DNA from: Cordilura impudica
Taxonomy: Eukaryota; Arthropoda; Insecta; Diptera; Scathophagidae
Direction: 5' to 3'
Length of the DNA stretch: 64,000 nucleotides
Assembly (NCBI GenBank): GCA_963682025.1
Contig: OY821518.1
Location: 38,088,559 to 38,152,558, forward strand
The translations under genes and the position numbers were made by a program. Of the stretch, positions 1-10,729 are shown in pieces. How positions within the stretch are numbered: position 1 is the stretch's first letter; each line of letters begins with the position of its first letter. Under the pieces are notes generated by a model. It had not been told where the DNA came from. It saw only the letters and a program-made list of their open reading frames with translations, and made no database searches.

Positions 1-330
1 GCATCTACAGCAATAGTCATTAGACAAGGTGTCTATGTTGATGTCTCCCGATACCATACACTGACCATTTGTAATTTCTGGAAGAATTTCTTCAATCTTA
101 CTGATGAATTGCGGAAAACTACATTTCTGTGATCGGTACAGCGACACGAATCGCAGAGCTTTATTGTTAAAAAATACATTGGGCAGCTCAATCATCAATA
201 AATCCAAAAATTTCTCACTTCGATTTATAAGAACTCGGTAGTTTAAATTAGCTGCTACAAAAATGGAAGTTCCACCATATCCATCACTCCGACAATAATG
301 GACAGCGTGATAACCAGGTATAGAATACAT
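1..330 (-). pseudogene. LINE ORF2, APE-type endonuclease part (partial)
   Basis: The minus strand is open from an ATG at 330 to the window edge and has the middle blocks of an APE-like endonuclease: GYHAVHYCRSDGYGGTSIFV (substrate-binding region), then FVSLYRS, then VSGDINIDTL with the conserved GD-N catalytic block. The protein should nick target DNA to start reverse transcription. The family's N-terminal block with the catalytic Asn (usually written QWNxNG) is absent and a TGA lies just upstream in frame, so this is a damaged ORF2. RT would follow beyond position 1. Confidence 0.7.
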
Positions 331-562
331 ATGAATTCATTTACCGTCAGGAAGTTTAAAAAATTGACTTAAAAGCTTAAAATTTATTAAAATTTATTAA
401 ATTTAACATTAATAGAAATTATATTAAAGAAATTAGAATATATTGTTGAGACAGAATCATTATAAGATTTTAAATTTAAAAAATATTTTTAATTATTCAT
501 AAAAGTTATAAAAGTGTGTACTACAAACAAAAAAATACATATTAAATATTATATGTATATAC

Positions 563-1609
563 TTAATTCGGTGACATAAACTTATTATCATCTTCTTCAG
601 CATTTTCCTCATCATGTTCTTCTTCATTTTCGTCTCCTTCCGATAAGTTTGCTTCCATTGTATAAACTCTACTTCTTCTAGATTTCGAAGCATCTCCACC
701 ATATGTTGAATTCAACAGAATTTTATCAACGTCATTCATGGACCTTATATAAATCATACGAGATTTATCAGTTTTCCTCATGAAAACTTTACTTCCTCTG
801 GTAAATACAAACTTACATCCAATGGCTTTCAAAGATTTAGCGTACTTGAAAAGCTCCATAGACTCCTTACACAGAAAGTCATTAATAAAGACATCCTTCA
901 GTTTTTTGTTTTCTTTAGGCTTATACTTTCCAGCCATAAATTTTTCTTTTTCAATTTTAGTTGTAAATTTAACAACCACAGATTTTTTTTGGTTTGTTTT
1001 ATAATTTATCAGTATTCTTATTTTGAATAAAATATGCATCATCAACATGATCAGAAACAATATCAGCTCCAATTTTTCCAGCTATACCAAGAACAACATC
1101 AATTGGTTTTACATATTCGCCTACATCAACTCCATTTATGATGCAATCGTTTTTTACTCTGTCATTATTTAAATACTTAATGGATGATTTTAACGAAGTG
1201 ACTTCTTCCCTTAACAAACTATTTTCTTTTTGTAAAATATTAATTAGTTTTTTATTTGTGGCAACTCCTTTTAATATACTGTCATACTGAGATGATATAA
1301 ATTGCATAGTTTTTGTAATTTCATCCAGCTGATCTAATTGTTTCAATTTTGTTTTGATTTCCAATAGATCAGTTGTAAGAGATGATCTCTCACTACTAAC
1401 GTCACAAAATTGACATATATACTCAATAGAGGTATTTTTAACAATTTGTTCATACTGTTTTTTTTATCAAGCTTTGTACATAATGCATGAAGAGTTCTCT
1501 CACAAGCATCACATTTAATAGCTTCACCATTATCTAATACTTGTAATTTACATTGAGCAATATTATTTATATTTATTTTATTTAAGCTGCGACGATTTTT
1601 CCTCGCCAT
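563..1609 (-). pseudogene. LINE ORF1: PHD-like finger, coiled coil and FP-like C-terminal domain
   Basis: Read with two frame changes (near 1455 in an A-run, and near 1010), this gives one protein of about 345 residues from the ATG at 1609. The N-terminal 60 residues hold a Cys/His finger: KCDACERTLHALCTKLDKK, then ICQFCDV. A heptad-rich stretch follows (around LINILQKENSLLREEVTSLK), typical of ORF1 trimerisation. An RNA-binding-like block containing IINGVDV comes next, and the C-terminus has KFVFTRGSKVFMRKTDKSR, resembling the baculovirus FP/insect 'zinc-finger DNA-binding' repeat family. It ends in an acidic tail. The probable role is binding LINE RNA in the RNP. The two frameshifts make it a pseudogene. 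Domain names are from pattern memory only. Confidence 0.6.
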
Positions 1610-1756
1610 ACTCCAACTTGTACACAAACAGAAGTCTTGCATGTAAACGCTTTTAAAGCCCGGAGTAATTAAACTATAATTTATCTATTAAAATTTTATG
1701 TTTAAAGTTTAGAACGAAGCTCACTCAGTATTTTACGTCTTTCCACACCGGCGTTG

Positions 1757-3227
1757 CCAGACTTTTTTTCGACAAGTTTTTTTTGACAGTATTCAAGTAA
1801 TTCTAAAAAATAATATTCTGGACTTATTTTCTGAAATTAACCCGAGGGGTACTCTTGAAATCAAATTGACTCTATATGAAAATTTAAAAATATTTTCTTC
1901 ATCAGGATTTTTTTTTTAAATAAAACAAATTTAATGTATTTATAAAATTCCTCAAATTTATTCGTTATTTTATGAAGATATTTAGATTACTTAGTTCTTG
2001 TATTTAATATAGCATAAACAAATTTGTATATCGAGGGCTTATATTCAAAAAGTGCTATCTGCATCAATAATTATTTTAAAGAGAGCGTGTAAAACTAATT
2101 TATTAATAAGATCTGAAAGTAGTTGTAGATCAATTTGCTACAATATCTTATAAGAAATAGTTGTACTAATCATGAGTGATATCAAAATTAATATTATATT
2201 TGTCAGTTATATCAGAGAACAGTTTGCAACAAAAAACTAATATTGCTGTCAAATGTAAATAACTCTTTCTGAATATAAGCCCTCGATATATCTTTATATG
2301 AATATAATAATTCTTAAAAAAAAAAAATTAAAACTAGGACACATTTTGAGTACCCCACGTGTTAATTTCAGAAAATAAGTCCAGGATATTATTTTTTTGA
2401 ATTACTAAATATAATGAACAAGTTTTGTCGAAATCCTTCCACAAATAAATATTATTTTGATATTTTGTTTAAAAAAATGTAAATATCCTTAAATTTGACC
2501 TTTTACCTTGACCTGTAACCTTAATTTACAGGATTGAGAACTTAAGTTAAGTGGTATATTATTTCGATAAAATATATCTGAAATATGAAAACACCAAAAA
2601 GATGTAGGCTTACAGTTGAAAAAGTATGAAAAATCACATTTTTCTTCAAAGCCGCTGAAATAAAAACGCTGCCGTCGCCAAATTAAGAACAGGATACCTA
2701 CAATGTTTGGAGTTTTAAATCACGTGTATTTTGCTAATAAGACCTTAAAGTCCAATCGTTGATTTCGGAAAATTTCTTGAACAAAATTTTTGAAAAAGTA
2801 AAATTGGAGATTTTCAAATAGTGCTTAAAAATACATACCGTTTTGACATTAATATAGAACGGCATAACAATAGGCGAGATGCAAAGTACTTTACATGCGA
2901 TCATTTTGGGTTCAGGAGAATGCAAAAATATTGTTGTTGTAAATTATTTTAATGTCTTTAAAAATGTGAGCTCGATTTTCTTAATCAAGTGGTGTGCGAC
3001 GCATTTGCCTGGGGAACTTGATATAACTGGGCTGTTTTTCAACCGATAATATATTTTTTTATTTTATTAAAAAGATAATTTACTCTAGATTATGGTTTAT
3101 TGGTTAATTTAATTGAAACACAATTATAAGTATCAAAATTTTTGTGAAAAATTATTTTTTTTTGATAATATTTACATATGTATCCTGTCTTGAAATTCAA
3201 ACATAAAATGGCTGTCACCCTAATAAA
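1757..3227. mobile_element. Foldback element I, copy 1 (TAGGGTGACAG end)
   Basis: This non-coding palindromic repeat has an outer end at 3214-3227 that reads, on the minus strand, TAGGGTGACAGCC. Positions 1790-1860 (AATATTCTGGACTTATTTTC, 'CCCGAGGGGTACTC') recur inverted at 2341-2420. ATATCGAGGGCTTATATTC at about 2030 recurs inverted at about 2275. The long right arm (2460-3227) matches a second copy at 61979-63055 in the opposite orientation. The left arm is shorter, so this copy has lost one end. I see no transposase. The outer end shares TAGGGTG with element C. Confidence 0.65.
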
Positions 3228-4098
3228 TATATACAACTTATGCACTACAGCTAACACAGTTGATAGATAACATGCTTCTATTGAAAAAAGCTCTTATTGC
3301 CGAATTTTAAACACAAACAAAGAGTGTTGATGAGGTAGGTTAAGTGAATACAGCTTTTATTTGATGTTTAAGATAAAATTTCATAGATACAAATATAAAT
3401 AAACAGAAATGCAATTAAGTGAAAAATGTTAAATGGAACGGTTTATATACGTAACCGAGATGAAATGGTTGAGCTTAAAACAATTGCGATGTTTGAATAG
3501 AGAATTATGGGTTTGCTATAGTTTATATTTTTAGAAAGCACTAATCAATTACCACTAACCCAATTTCAATAATGATTCCAACAAGGAAAAAGGATTAGAA
3601 TGCTAATTGATTTATGTTTGAGACTTTTATTAATACATTAAAAGTGATTTAGGAAAAAAAAAAAAAGAAATAATTGAAGGTACCGCTAAAAGATGAGGAT
3701 TATATTAAATTAAAAATTGACAAACTAATGTAGAGAATTTTTTATATGTTGACATAAAAAAACATATTGTCAAGTATAAAATAAGTTTTCTTTTTGTAGT
3801 TTTACCCCATAAGCGACATAATTCCTTTTTGCTGGAAAACTTTATTTAATTCAATACCTTCAATATCAAACTTTTCTTAACATACAAATTTGTACAGTGA
3901 TTTTGCTGGAAATTAAGTACAGAAAAACCTCAAAATTGGGAAGAGGCTACGTAAGTTAATTAGCTGATGAAAGACTAACGTGAGTGGTGTAGTTAGTGAT
4001 GGTACTATTTATAGTGGCTTAATACAAACTGATTAAATAAATCTTTCGCAAAGGAACAAATATATACTGGTTCCATAAAATAATCGTTCATGTTTTTT
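3228..4098. other. AT-rich DNA without recognisable genes
   Basis: Both strands show only short, stop-rich frames and A/T runs. I recognise no repeat, splice-like exon or RNA here. Confidence 0.6.
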
Positions 4099-5462
4099 TA
4101 TACCCTAGACCACTATGTGGTTTGGGTATAATAACTTTGTATTGCTGTTTGTAACTAGCAAAAATATTTAACCTAGACCCATCTTTAGTTATACCTATCG
4201 AATCAGAATCACTATCTGATTCGATTTAACTGCAGGTCGCAAATATGAATATATTCTGATGAAATTTGGTATATAAATCATATAAATCTTAGTCAAATTG
4301 GGTTTGTATGTATTTATTACATCCATTAATCAGTAGTCCAAAAGTGATCCCTATTGGACAACTCTTAGTCATAGGCCCCATAAAGAGCTGCTTCCCGATC
4401 TTCACTTAAATCTATCAAAAAACAAGTAAGAAAATTATAGTCGGTCTAGACCGACTATACGATACCGTATACCATGCGTTTAGAAACCCTATCTCTTAGG
4501 CCCAACTAACTTGACATGGAAAATAAGCAAAAACCAAATTTGAAAGAATTTTGAAAAAGTTCATATCGGATGCTATATCTATATGGGGACTAGGTCCAAA
4601 AATGGACCGATCCTGACCATGGTTGGTAACGTCTCTTGTATTTTGCAAAAACATATACAAACAAAATTTGAGAAGAATCAGTGCAATATTTTTGTTTTTT
4701 AATAGATTTAAGTGAATATCGGGAAGCAGCTCTATATGGGGCCAAAGGGAGCATTTTTGAACTACTCATTAGTGGATGTAATGAACGCATACAGACCCAA
4801 TTTGAGTAAGATCTATATGACAATTTGGATCCTATGGCAATTTACGTCGATTTCATAAGGGTAATTTGTATGGGGGCTAGGTCTGAACATGGACCGATTC
4901 CCACCAATTTCAACAGCGTTCATGCCATGGCAGATAAAAGCTCATATACCAAATTTCATCGAAATATATTCATATTTGCGACCTGCAGTATGATTACAAC
5001 GTTTACATGGACACACAGACGGACGGACGGACATTGTTAAAACAACTCAAAAAGTGACTCTGATTCGATCGATATAATTAAAGATGGGTCTGGGTCAAAT
5101 ATTTTTGGTTGTTACAAACAGCAGCACAAAGTCATTATACCCAAACCACATAGTGGTATAGGGTATAACAAAAATATTGCACTGATTCTTCTCAAATTTT
5201 GTTTGTATATATTTTTGTATATATTTTTTACCAAACATGGTCAGGATCGGTCCATTTTTGGGCCTAGTCCCCATATAGATATAGTATCCGATATGAACTT
5301 TTTCATATTTGCAGCCAAAAAAATTAATAAAAATCCCACTCAAATTTGGTTTATGCTTATTTTCTATATCCAGTTAGTTGGGCCTGAGAGATAGGGTCTC
5401 TAAACGCATGGTATAGGGTATCGTATAGTCGGTCTAGACCGACTATAATTTTCTTACTTTTT
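4099..5462 (-). mobile_element. Family A Helentron-like repeat, copy a (outer, interrupted)
   Basis: Orientation is given so that AACAAGTAAG is the 5' end; this copy is reversed. It begins at the hairpin end (TATACCCTAGACCACTATGT, closing with GGGTATAA) and ends at 5453-5462 with the complement of the AAGTAAG end. The body is split at 4420/5169 by copy b. Removing copy b restores a continuous sequence, 'tctatcaaaa' plus 'caaaaatattg', which is the arrangement in the uninterrupted copies at 25.1 and 28.9 kb. The family is non-coding, with a (GTCC)n block and a 5' palindrome. It resembles DINE-1/INE-1 elements of Drosophila in plan. Confidence 0.75.
4421..5168 (+). mobile_element. Family A repeat, copy b, nested inside copy a
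   Basis: This is a complete 748-bp copy running from AACAAGTAAG through the palindrome AGTCGGTCTAGACCGACT and the GGAC block (near 5020) to the 3' hairpin that ends CACATAGTGGTATAGGGT then ATAA. It lies in the opposite orientation to the host copy and has no target-site duplication, which is the known behaviour of Helitron-type rolling-circle elements. It therefore defines the element ends. Confidence 0.8.
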
Positions 5463-5650
5463 TTTTTTTTTAAGATAACCGTACTATTTATATATTTTCT
5501 TAATATATAATTGTTGCAATATAATTATTACATGTTTTTTCTTTAAGTGTATTTGGCTTTTTTTGGTTACCCTAATTTTTCACTGTTATATTGAATTTCA
5601 TATTACAAAACGTTTTGTTTGTCCGTTCTTAATATAACATACTCTCTACA
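5463..5650 (+). repeat. Possible 3' part of a 5' LTR of the copia element
   Basis: This AT-rich stretch ends in CTCTACA and is followed at once by GGTTACGGGCTGA, which resembles the internal initiator-Met tRNA primer-binding site (GGTTATGGGC type) of copia retrotransposons. The gag frame begins about 30 bases further on. The LTR start would have been displaced or removed by the family A insertion. I cannot find a second LTR to confirm it. Confidence 0.35.
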
Positions 5651-5681
5651 GGTTACGGGCTGAAAAGAAAAAAATTTAAAA

Positions 5682-6240
5682 ATGTTTTCAAGAGATGAAG
5701 TAAAATCTACCGTTAGCAAGCTAAATAGAGTTATCCGTATGAAAGGTTAAAGTGAAATTAATTTTAATCAAAGAAGATCTGTGGGACATGGTTTCTAAAC
5801 CAAACCCCCCAAGAGCCGGATGCCAAATGGATAAAAAAGGACGAGCAGGCAAGAGCATGTATTTTATGAACGCAATTAATGCAATAGATTATTGGAATAA
5901 TCTTAAAGCGCACTATGAAAAACCATCTTTAAGTAATCGTGTATTTTTTATGAAGACAATATGCAAAATGCAGCTCACGGATGATGATAAAATGGAATCA
6001 CATATCAATGACATGATGCATTACATTGATCAACTGGTTGTCATGGGTGATCCATTAAGTGCTTCGTGGACAGTGGCAATGTTGTTAGGAAGTCGTCCGG
6101 ACTAGTATGATCCCCTAATTGTAGCTTTAAAGGCTCGTAGTGATGAAAATTTAGATCTGTCGTTTGTAAAAGGATAGTTAATCGAAGAAGCAACACGGAA
6201 GGTACATTAAAGATCAACATCAGAAATCGCTGTAATGAAG
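5682..6240 (+). pseudogene. Copia gag (capsid-like) remnant
   Basis: The ATG at 5682 opens MFSRDEVKSTVSKLNRVIRM, then a stop. The adjoining frame carries LILIKEDLWDMVS, YWNNLKAHYEKPSLSNR, then FFMKTICKMQLTDDDKMESH and MMHYIDQLVVMGDPLS. These are typical of the copia gag family (UBN2-type), which forms the particle shell around the RNA. Relative to the usual order, a segment is missing near the N-terminus (around the family's 'W-F-K' block). A TAG at about 6103 and a further stop near 6176 end the frame. Confidence 0.75.
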
Positions 6241-6279
6241 GTACATAAAGTTAACAGCAAAGAAGTCAGCACAACGGTA

Positions 6280-6785
6280 ATAAAAAATGTTTTTACTGCG
6301 ACAAGGTCGGTCATTTCAAAAAAGATAGCAAATTTTTCAAGGAAGCAATGTCAAAAAAAAAAAAAAAATGTTACCGGAAGTTGTTACGTACGGGCTGTTT
6401 TTGGCTAGGTAAATGTGGTAAATATGAATGGTTCATTGATTCTGGGGCCACGTGCCACATATCAAATCAGAAATAATTTTTTTTAAATCTTAATGAAACC
6501 CACGGTGAGTCAATTAACGCTGCGAATGGTTATCAAATCAATTCTGAAGGAAACGGTTCTGGGTTCATCGAAGTTTTACAAGAAGTTAATAAAAGCTATA
6601 AGATTCAAGTAAAAGATGTACTTTATGTTCCATCAATTGAATGTAATCTGCTATCCGTGAAGAAGTTAGCCAAAAGGGGCTATAATGTTAACTGTGAAAG
6701 CCACATATGTCGAGTTGTAAAAAATGACAAAACAGTTGCAATTGGTAACTTAGTGAGTGATTTACAAGGTAAGAGTAAGAAATAA
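6280..6785 (+). pseudogene. Copia zinc knuckle and aspartic protease remnant
   Basis: At about 6288 the frame reads CFYCDKVGHFKKDSK. This is a C-x2-C-x4-H knuckle in which the last Cys is replaced by Ser. After an A-rich run the protease follows with WFIDSGATCHISN (6430-6467); DSGA is the aspartic protease active site. Downstream VLYVPSIECNLLSVKKLAKR is the conserved C-terminal protease segment. The protease would cut the polyprotein inside the particle. In-frame stops (near 6406 and 6474) and the poly-A run show that it is dead. Confidence 0.8.
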
Positions 6786-6899
6786 TGAAGTCAATTTTGT
6801 AAGTGACAACAACGATCACAATGAATAGGAATGGACACGAATGGCATAGAAAAATGGGTCATCGTGATTTAACTAGTAAAGTGTATACTAAATGATGCT

Positions 6900-7107
6900 A
6901 ATATCAAGGTAAATCATTGTGATAAGGGTACTGTATGTGAAATACGTCTCAGTAGTAAGATGTCAAGAAAAACCTTTCCGAAAAATTCAAGTGAGCAATC
7001 AAATGAAATACTTGATTTAGTACACACTGATGTAGCAGTTATGAATGAGACTACTCCTAGTGGTTATCGTCATTTTGTAATATTTATCGATGATTACAGT
7101 CGATATT
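6900..7107 (+). pseudogene. Copia integrase, 5' part
   Basis: The frame from about 6960 reads MSRKTFPKNSS, then ILDLVHTDVAVM, then HFVIFIDDYSRY. HTD carries the first catalytic Asp of the DDE integrase core, and FIDDYSRY is a family signature. The reading frame stops making sense at 7108, where LINE-4's ATTT tail begins. It resumes at 10411 as CLVYLLRNMSDV, so the original codons ran ...DDYSRY-CLVYLL.... The upstream GAG-pre-integrase zinc region (6840-6960) is only poorly readable. Confidence 0.8.
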
Positions 7108-7526
7108 TATTTATTTATTTATTTTTCTATTTGGTTTCCTGTACAACAAGACTAGCAGTCTTATAATTAAAGTACAGGATCGGTATAATGTGATACAGTA
7201 TTTAATGAAAATATAACATAGTTTATAATTTGTATAAAAATAAGATAACAAAAATTATTTTGTATACATATATTCAAAACAAAGCAAAGTTTAAACAATA
7301 TTTAAATGGTATTGAAAAATTGGAAAACTTGTTTCCTAAAAAGTCCTGCGTTGCTTAAATATTGTAATGTTGGCGGTAGCAAGTTGCAAAGACGTATGCA
7401 GTGTATATAGAAGTGCCATTCGGAGACCAAACTTTTATGTCTTATTTGAATTATAGAATTATTTCTTCTTGAATTAGAAAAGGATATTCGATTAAAAAGA
7501 TATGTGGGCTCACGTGTAAATATAAT

Positions 7527-8758
7527 CTAATGCATCAGTACCAATGATCGTATCTTCAAGAGATCGTAAAAATTCACACCGTAAAGTTTTCGTGCATATG
7601 GTGTTATGTGGGATGATCTTTTCAAATTGTAGACGTATCTTAATATAGAATAAAACGTAGTTGTTAATTTCCTAGAGCTAATAGAATCACAGCTAGCAAA
7701 TAGTTCGCATCCGTACAACAAAGTTGGAATTAGATAGGTTTTTGCAAGCAGAACTCGTACATGGACTGGTGTAAGATGTTGAGTTTTCCACAGTGATCGA
7801 AGCATTGAATACGTTTTTCCCGAAGCGTCATTTATATGATCAGACCAGGTGAGAGTTTTATTGAAAATAATTCCAAGGTTTTTGATTTTTTGTGTAATTT
7901 CAATTATTTGACGGTTAAGCATAATATCTGGTATAGCAAGGGAAGGCACTCATCTTCGAGTAATAACGATGCATTTAGACTTTGAAGGATTGAGACATAG
8001 CCCATTTGCCAGAGCCCATAAGTGAATTCGATTATGATCCACATTTAGGTTCGCAACACAGTTATTTAGTTCATCGAAACGACTACAAATATAAAGTTGC
8101 ACATCATCAGCATACATATGAACTTTACAATACGAAAGTTGCCTAGGCAAATCATTTATATATATAGTGAAAAGAAGTGGTCCTAGAATCGAACCTTGCC
8201 CTTTTTTACTGGAAGCACATTTGATATTTTATTATTGGCATTAACGTATTGTTGTCGATTTTCTAAATAAGACGGTATAAGACGAGTTGCGGAAGGAGAG
8301 AAACCAAAAAAAGTTCTTAGCTTCATGCAGAGTATTTCATGATTCACAGTATCAGATGCCTTCGAATGATCTAAGAGCACCAGAAACGCAATATTACCAC
8401 TATCAATATACCCACGAATATCTTCAGACACATCAATGAGTGCAGTTATACAGCTATGTTTAGGACGAAAGCCTGATTGTCTGTCTGAGAGTAGGCCCAT
8501 ATTCTTGACATGTTTTCCAATTTGCTGAGGCAATAACCTTTCAAGCACTTTAGACAAGTATGGTAGGATAGCAATGGGACGATATTCTTTATTTGATTTA
8601 GAAATAGGTAAAATTTTAGCATTTTTCCAACTTTGAGGAAATACACTTTTTGTGATAATAGTGCTAAAAATATGGGTAATTTGAGGTAGCAGTTGAGGTA
8701 TAATTTCCTTTAAGAATCTGGGATGTATGTTATCAGAACCAACAGCATTCGATTTCAC
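7527..8758 (-). pseudogene. LINE-4 ORF2, reverse transcriptase part
   Basis: Minus-strand frames read KSNAVGSDNIHPRFLKEI (RT motif 0/1), EYRPIAILPYLSKVLERL (motif 1), SGFRPKHSC (motif 2), VLLDHSKASDTVNH (motif A, where Asp is present but DFSKAFD is degraded to DHSKASD), and, after a frameshift near 8183, MYADDVQLYICSRF with the catalytic YADD (motif C). NPSKSKCIVI and the thumb region with LGIIFNKTLTWSDHI follow. One stop separates 8150-7950 from 7949-7527. The RT copies LINE RNA at the nicked target. Frameshifts and stops make this copy inactive. Confidence 0.85.
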
Positions 8759-9635
8759 AGCTTGGCATGTGGAAAGTACTTCTAGTTGGTTTACGCATTG
8801 AAAACAAAAAGCATTTTCCGATAAAGTTGAACTAATATCAGTATTGCGGGTATAATATCCATCGTTTATGGGGATGTCAGGAATATTTGTAAAAGATTCG
8901 TTAAGCGAATCAACATTTATGTCAGAATTGACAATTTCCTTAGATTTGCCGACACCAATTTCTCGTATGAGTTTCCACGTTTTTTTAGAGTGTGCAGCAG
9001 AAATAAATAGGCTAGTATGCAGATTTAGCAGTTTTTATCCTTTTATTTACTTGTTTTCTAGCTTTGGAATATTCGTCACATAAATTATCTGTTTTAAACA
9101 GTTTCCAACTTTTAAAAGCTTTATCCCTTTCACAGATTTTATCCTTAAGCTGTTGATTGAACCAGGGTTTATTTTTGTTATTGTATTTTGTTGTGTTTAA
9201 AAGTACAGATTTGTGGAAACACATGTGCCAAATTTTGTTCTAAAAAACTGACCTGATTGTCAACCGAAGGTATGTAGTAAATGGAGTACCAATCGATTTT
9301 AGATAATTCGAATAACATCGCGTTTCGATCCATTTGTTTAAAATCATAATAAGTAACAACGTCATCTACCACTTGCATTTTAAAGTCAAATGATAGGAAA
9401 ATTAAGTCTTGCTTTGAAAAACAAGGTGCTGAGAGCTGATCATAGAGTAAGACTTTCTTTTTGCTACTGACAAAGAAAAGATCAAGTATCGAATTACTTG
9501 TAGCAGTAAAATGAGTTGGAACTGTAATGTTAGTTGGAGAAAGGCCAATTGATTGTGTTATGTCTAGTAAAATAGTCTCATTGATAACGTTTGAATTAAA
9601 ATCCCCACATATTAAAATATCTTCATAATTGAGGG

Positions 9636-10091
9636 TTATAGTTTCAAGTATATTTTGAAAACATCAAGGTCTATTCTTTTATTAGGTCTATAAACACATC
9701 CAACAAGTAATTGTTTTCCATGGGACGAAACTTCAACAAATATATGTTCAACCTTTTCATGAGGTTTAGATTTCCTATGAAATTTACACATAATGCCTTT
9801 TCTAACAAAAATAACTACACCACCACAACGAGTATTCCTATCGCAGCGAAAAATTTTGAATGCTGTTAATCCAATTATTTTATCATCAACTTTTTCACTG
9901 AACCATGTCTCCGAAACACATATTATATCAACACCTGAGTTCTCAAAGATAAACCTAAATTCATCAATCTTATTATTAAGACTCTGCGCATTAATATGGC
10001 ATATATTTAAACCTGATCTCTGTTTGCATAAAATACGAATAAGATTATAAGTTACGTCTTTGGAACTGAAAGATAAACTATCGCCGTTCAA
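9636..10091 (-). pseudogene. LINE-4 ORF2, endonuclease part
   Basis: The frame reads LNICHINAQSLNNKIDEFR (N-terminal block with the catalytic Asn), then DIICVSETWFSEKV (SETW carries the metal-binding Glu), then RCGGVVIFVRKGI and LLVGCVYRPNK. This is an APE-type LINE endonuclease. The frame opens with a TTG rather than ATG, and it breaks near 9636, where GDFN-type residues continue in another frame (9600-9560: ATTTTAATTC complementing GDFNSN). The real N-terminus probably lies further right in 10092-10400, which reads poorly. Confidence 0.8.
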
Positions 10092-10410
10092 AATTATTAT
10101 AAAGGATTAAAAAAGCAACGCAAGGATAAAGAAGGAAGAAATTTACAAAAAGTGTTAGAAAATCTAAAAAATATATCAAATTTGTTACGTATATAAAAAA
10201 TAGTAAAAATAATACTAATAGAAGAATTAATAAATGAAGACAGAAATACCAATTTACTATTAAAACCATTACCAAATCATCAGTTGTTGGCAGGAAAACA
10301 TCCATCAGGAAATACATTGTTTAGTCCATCAATAGTCTCAACTCTAACTGGTTCGTCATTACCATTGAATCTAATATATACTAAGCCTCGATATACTAAG
10401 CCTCGATATT

Positions 10411-10675
10411 GCTTAGTATATTTGTTAAGGAACATGAGCGATGTTTATGAAAAACTTAAGGAGTACTTCAATTTCGTAAAGACGAAATTTAATAAAAGTC
10501 CGAAGATTATAAGATCTGACCGTGGTGGTGAATATCTTGGAGATAAAGTTAAAAAGAGGAGAAATCGTTATTTAGTTGAGATGGTCAGATGTATGCTTGT
10601 GGATGCAAATTTGTCGTGTAAGTTTTGGGGAGAAGCAGTTTTAGCGAAGAATTTTATGCAAAATCGATTATAAAC
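10411..10675 (+). pseudogene. Copia integrase, 3' part (catalytic Glu deleted)
   Basis: The reading frame resumes as CLVYLLRNMSDVYEKL, then KIIRSDRGGEYLGDKV with the second catalytic Asp (SDRGG). It then runs straight into KRRNRYLVEMVRCMLVDANL. Between these blocks copia integrases normally have about 25-40 residues containing the PYTPQQNG-like block and the third catalytic residue (Glu). They are missing, so an in-frame deletion has removed the active site. The next segment (FWGEAVLAKNFMQNRL) is the usual continuation, and it ends in TAA. Confidence 0.75.
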
Positions 10676-10729
10676 AAGAATCAAAAATATTATTCTTTTG
10701 AAATCTAGGAAACCAAGAAGGTTGATATA

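Larger units (their letters stand above)
1..1660 (-). mobile_element. Non-LTR retrotransposon (LINE-5), minus strand, cut by the window edge
   Basis: Reading from right to left there is an ORF1-like gene (1609 to 563) followed by the front part of an apurinic-type endonuclease (330 to 1). This is the gene order of two-ORF LINEs. The PHD-like finger in ORF1 and an endonuclease with a GDINID motif fit the CR1/jockey group. The 3' half lies outside the window. About 220 bases between ORF1 and the endonuclease carry no readable protein, and the endonuclease N-terminus is missing, so there is an internal deletion. The copy looks inactive. Confidence 0.7.
7108..10402 (-). mobile_element. LINE-4 (CR1/jockey-group), inserted in copia integrase
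   Basis: The 3' tail on the minus strand is (AAAT)n at 7108-7125. TCGATATT at 7100-7107 and 10403-10410 is an 8-bp target duplication, because removing 7108-10410 restores the copia frame. Inside, right to left, are an endonuclease (10091-9636), a linker with short frames (9378-9012) and an RT (8758-7527). No RNase H is visible, which fits CR1/jockey-type LINEs. The 5' junction carries the 15-mer TATACTAAGCCTCGA twice in tandem (about 10376-10405), which includes part of the TSD. Confidence 0.8.
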
